Assembly (NCBI GenBank): GCA_031550085.1
Contig: JAVBOY010000007.1
Coordinates: 9,788-73,787, forward strand
Origin: UBA4417 sp031550085
Lineage (GTDB): Bacteria; Bacteroidota; Bacteroidia; Bacteroidales; UBA4417
Reading direction: 5' to 3'
DNA length: 64,000 nucleotides
The notes under the pieces were generated by a model. That model had not been told where the DNA came from. It worked only from the letters and a program-made list of their open reading frames with translations, and did not search any database. This document shows positions 61,967 to 64,000 of the stretch, piece after piece (position 1 is the first letter of the stretch; each line of letters begins with the position of its first letter). Made by a program: the position numbers and the translations under genes.

Positions 61967-62311
61967 ATGGTCATAGATAATAACGATTTCAAAGATTGGA
62001 TGCAACGGATTATGTCACGCTTCGATCGGTTGGATAAACATATGGAAAAGATGGAAATAAAAGAAAAGTTACTGGAGGGCGAACGGTTGTTGGATAACCA
62101 GGATGTTTGCCAGATGCTCAACGTGAGCAAGCGGACGCTTCAGCGTTACCGCTCGTCGGGCGAATTACCCTATCAAATGGTCTATCACAAAACTTTCTAT
62201 AAAGAAAGCGATGTGGAAGCCTTTATCAAGGCGAATTTTGCCAAAGGTGAAGATACGGAGGGCGATGCCTCCGAAGATACAGGGGGTGACCCCGAAGGTG
62301 CAGGCGATTGA
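61967..62311 (+). CDS. Helix-turn-helix excisionase-like protein (Xis2d position)
   Basis: The 114-aa product starts at MVIDNNDFKDWMQ (61967). It has the same fold as the previous gene: LLDNQDVCQMLNVSKRTLQRYRSSGELPYQMVYHKTFYKESDVEAFIKANF. The tail is acidic and Gly-rich (EDTEGDASEDTGGDPEG). It corresponds in position and size to Xis2d. Two hairpin terminators follow. Confidence 0.88.
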   Translation: MVIDNNDFKDWMQRIMSRFDRLDKHMEKMEIKEKLLEGERLLDNQDVCQMLNVSKRTLQRYRSSGELPYQMVYHKTFYKESDVEAFIKANFAKGEDTEGDASEDTGGDPEGAGD

Positions 62312-62344
62312 CCGTCTGTTTGTGTCATAGTGATTTTGTTAGAA

Positions 62345-62380
62345 GAAGCCCGCACCGTCGTGACGACAGGCGCGGGCTTC
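62345..62380 (+). terminator. Hairpin terminator after the excisionase genes
   Basis: GAAGCCCGC pairs with GCGGGCTTC, with an inner GTCG/CGAC stem. It lies 34 nt past the stop of the Xis2d-like gene. Confidence 0.7.
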
Positions 62381-62401
62381 ACTCTTAGAGAACGGCACAA
62401 A

Positions 62402-62423
62402 AAAAGCGGATTGCTCCGCTTTT
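62402..62423 (-). terminator. Hairpin terminator of ardA
   Basis: AAAAGCGGA pairs with TCCGCTTTT over the loop TTGC, with T-runs on the minus strand. It lies 20 nt past the ardA stop and can also act on the plus strand. Confidence 0.8.
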
Positions 62424-62442
62424 CGTTTATCCCAACGAGAAG

Positions 62443-62970
62443 TCAGGAACGCCGGAAGACATGACCGTCTTCAAACCAGTAGTCGCCGATGAATAAATCG
62501 CGGGCGAATTTCTCATAATCGAAGTATGTTTTTGCAAATTCCGGTAAATCGTAGCATTCTTCAACGATTTCATAGGCAAAATCTTCTTCGTCTTTATATT
62601 CGCCCTGATAATCGTCGCGGAACGATTCGATGAGGCTATCAATATCGTCCGTGTCAATGTCACGGCTGCCGTCGTTAAGCCAAATGTAGAAGGCTTCCTG
62701 TTCGGTATTGTTCAAGTCCGAAACAGCCTCGATAACTGCGAAGATGTTATCTGAAATCCAGCTTTCGCTGATAAGTTCCGACGGGATATTTTCGTAATCC
62801 TGAAACATAAATTCCGCGTCGTCTTCGTCGCTGTGCAACTCGCGGCAAGCGTCGTAAAATTCTTCTTTATCGGAATAATCCGAAAGGTCTAACCACTTTC
62901 CGAAAAGGGAACCTTCATTGTATTTGGCATAAGTGCCTATATAAACCCGTGCTTCTGATAAATCTTTCAT
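62443..62970 (-). CDS. ardA: Antirestriction protein ArdA
   Basis: The 175-aa acidic product matches the ArdA family: ARVYIGTYAKYNEGSLFGKWLDLSDYSDKEEFYDACRELH, FMFQDYENIPSELISESWI and EEFAKTYFDYEKFARDLF near the end. ArdA mimics B-form DNA and blocks type I restriction enzymes of the recipient during conjugation. It is convergent with the excisionase genes and separated from them by back-to-back terminators. Confidence 0.93.
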   Translation of the reverse strand: MKDLSEARVYIGTYAKYNEGSLFGKWLDLSDYSDKEEFYDACRELHSDEDDAEFMFQDYENIPSELISESWISDNIFAVIEAVSDLNNTEQEAFYIWLNDGSRDIDTDDIDSLIESFRDDYQGEYKDEEDFAYEIVEECYDLPEFAKTYFDYEKFARDLFIGDYWFEDGHVFRRS

Positions 62971-63323
62971 TACTTCAATTTTTAAGTTTCGACCCGATGG
63001 TCATTTTGTTTTCATGGGCGATTCACGGTGTAGGCTTTAGGGATGTCAAGTTTTTGAAGAAAAATACGCTCGCCCAATAGGGAAAGAGGAAGATTTTTAT
63101 TTCAAACGAAGCCTGAACTTGACAACCCGTCAAGAAGCCGTAAACACCTTTGCCCAATGAATGCAAATGACCCTGCTGGTCGAATTTGATTGAGTAAAGT
63201 CATGGAGTGAGGAAGTGCGTCATTATAGGCTTTGCATAAATCAATGGTTTACTTAATGTTGTGGTTATACTATTCGCTGATACTGGATAAAGATCGTACC
63301 TTTGCGTAAATAAAATTTGCGCT
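62971..63323. other. Intergenic control region between ardA and a divergent gene
   Basis: The spacer holds the promoter of the plus-strand gene (63273-63304). Between 63045 and 63150 there are related words (GATGTCAAGTTTTTGAAG; GAACTTGACAACCCGTCAAG, the latter with CTTGAC/GTCAAG arms). No gene is seen. Confidence 0.5.
63273..63304 (+). promoter_or_regulatory. Promoter of the 116-aa ICE gene
   Basis: TTCG (63273-63276), 20 nt, TACCTTTG (63297-63304) fit the Bacteroidetes consensus with one mismatch in the -33 part. It lies 19 nt before the ATG. Confidence 0.65.
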
Positions 63324-63674
63324 ATGTTGATAGGTGATAATGTTACGACAAAAAATGTTCATGGCCTTTCGTCCACGGAACTTCAGCGAATTAGAGATTT
63401 TCTACAAGGAGCGGTTTACTGTTGGTGTAAAAACAGGAAAGGAGAATGGTTTAATGCACGAGATTTTTTAGGCGGAGATAACTTCTATTGGGAACATTAC
63501 CCTCTTGGAGTGTTATATTTCCGACAAATTAACGCTGGTAAAACGCACGATGAAGCATTTGAACAGGCAGCGAAAGATGCAGGAACTATTCTAAAAAAGA
63601 TGCTCTATGACGATGATAGAACGTTTGAAACACAAGGAGGATACACCCGCAGTTATCGTTGGGATGGTAAATAA
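63324..63674 (+). CDS. Conserved-looking ICE protein of unknown function
   Basis: The 116-aa product is not recognised. It has no membrane segment or signal. A cysteine- and tryptophan-rich centre (VYCWCKNRKGEWFNARDFLGGDNFYWEHYPLG) and a helical second half (THDEAFEQAAKDAGTILKKML) are visible. It has its own good promoter and is followed by a small hairpin at 63684-63698. A role in element maintenance or anti-defence is possible from its neighbourhood only. Confidence 0.75.
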   Translation: MLIGDNVTTKNVHGLSSTELQRIRDFLQGAVYCWCKNRKGEWFNARDFLGGDNFYWEHYPLGVLYFRQINAGKTHDEAFEQAAKDAGTILKKMLYDDDRTFETQGGYTRSYRWDGK

Positions 63675-63683
63675 AAAGGCGCC

Positions 63684-63698
63684 CGGAGCCAGGCTCCG
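63684..63698. terminator. Short hairpin between convergent genes
   Basis: CGGAGCC-A-GGCTCCG is a perfect 7-bp stem with a 1-nt centre. It has no T-run, so it is a weak terminator candidate or a protein site. Confidence 0.4.
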
Positions 63699-63784
63699 AG
63701 TGTCCACCACTAAAAAAATCAGATGTCAAGCAATTATCCCTAATTAGCAAGTCATTGATTCTTTCAGTGGCAAAGGTAAGGAAT

Positions 63785-64000
63785 TTACTTGTACTTGCCT
63801 TTCTTTCCGCCGCCTTTGTTCTTGTCCTCAAATTGAAACACGGTTTTGTAATCGGCATCGAAAGCTACGGCGGCATCGAACGTCTTGCCCGTTTTGCTGC
63901 TCGTAAAACCTTTGATTGTGCCGGTCTTGCCATTCATAAATAAGGTGGTTAGCTGCGTATCGGTCAAATCCTTTTTGGCGATACTGCGGAAAACCATCAG
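63785..64000 (-). CDS. topB: DNA topoisomerase III, C-terminal end (5' part outside window)
   Basis: The frame is open to the right edge. The 71 visible codons contain a topoisomerase C-terminal repeat (KKDLTDTQLTTLFMNGKTGTIKGFTSSKTGKTFDAAVAFD) and end in a Gly/Lys-rich tail (KNKGGGKKGKYK). In CTnDOT the exc gene encodes a topoisomerase III and lies in the excision operon; here it is on the opposite strand to the excisionase genes. It relaxes DNA and probably assists excision or transfer. Confidence 0.85.
   Translation of the reverse strand: MMVFRSIAKKDLTDTQLTTLFMNGKTGTIKGFTSSKTGKTFDAAVAFDADYKTVFQFEDKNKGGGKKGKYK

Larger units (their letters stand above)
60414..64000. mobile_element. Part of a CTnDOT-like integrative conjugative element (continues past right edge)
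   Basis: The order rteC, two small helix-turn-helix excisionase-like genes, ardA, a hypothetical gene and topoisomerase III is typical of Bacteroidetes conjugative transposons of the CTnDOT/ERL family. No integrase, mobilization or transfer gene is in the window. The left limit is unknown and could lie as far left as the efflux operon or beyond. Confidence 0.8.

Noticed and set aside
48640..64000. Complete conjugative element with both ends
   Set aside because: No integrase, no att direct repeats and no transfer genes are visible, so the extent cannot be set.

Overview
The window is chromosomal DNA of a member of the Bacteroidota, most likely the order Bacteroidales. Four observations support this: promoters with the Bacteroidetes -7 element TAnnTTTG (several with TTTG 17-20 nt upstream), a C-terminal type IX secretion (T9SS) sorting domain, lipoproteins with the C-x-K-(D/E)-(D/E) surface-export signature, and a CTnDOT-type conjugative element module (RteC, two excisionase-like proteins, ArdA, topoisomerase III). 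Family-level placement is not possible from sequence alone.

Layout. 1-5.85 kb: 3'-truncated (in this window) gene for a giant secreted Ig-like/DUF11-type surface protein with a small secreted partner, both on the minus strand. 6.9-12.1 kb: housekeeping block ftsX-DUF3098-uppP-truB, convergent with metG. 12.7-20.2 kb: RND/MMPL exporter, lolA, ftsK and an HU-like protein, separated by repeat-rich intergenic DNA, including a 43-bp tandem repeat with TGCGCA every 21/22 bp. 20.3-21.3 kb: 2.1 copies of a roughly 430-bp non-coding tandem repeat. 21.4-28.9 kb: the most unusual locus. Four paralogous surface lipoproteins are interleaved with a 1658-aa T9SS esterase/beta-helix protein and a truncated copy of that protein's N-terminus; one lipoprotein carries two poly-C tracts (13 and 14) and is currently out of frame at the second. 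29.2-40 kb: ftsE, the indolepyruvate:ferredoxin oxidoreductase operon, an ACP-phosphodiesterase-like gene, an outer-membrane barrel, a VOC protein, a TPR protein and malic enzyme.

40.2-52.5 kb is an accessory/stress region: an ECF sigma factor with two paralogous small partner proteins and a 51-aa membrane peptide, a MarR regulator with a clear operator coupled to a P-type ATPase, a sulfur-handling operon (four-domain CoA-disulfide reductase/rhodanese/TusA/DsrE fusion, small membrane protein, thioredoxin lipoprotein, MarR), a heavy-metal-binding-domain protein, a DJ-1/PfpI protein and an AraC regulator. 52.6-60.3 kb is a TetR-controlled TolC-HlyD-2 ATPase-2 permease efflux operon ending in an outer membrane phospholipase A. 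60.3-64 kb begins with a tRNA-like gene having an abnormal anticodon arm and continues into the regulatory/excision end of an integrative conjugative element that runs off the right edge. The efflux operon and possibly the upstream stress genes may be cargo of that element, but no integrase or att site is visible, so the left boundary is unknown.

Functional links: ftsX (6.9 kb) and ftsE (29 kb) are split but probably encode one complex; ftsK and lolA adjoin; the lipoprotein/esterase locus and the giant protein point to an elaborated, variable cell surface; MarR, TetR, AraC, ECF sigma and RteC give this stretch an unusually dense set of local regulators. Coordinates given for starts were re-chosen where the longest open frame included upstream promoter or non-conserved sequence.
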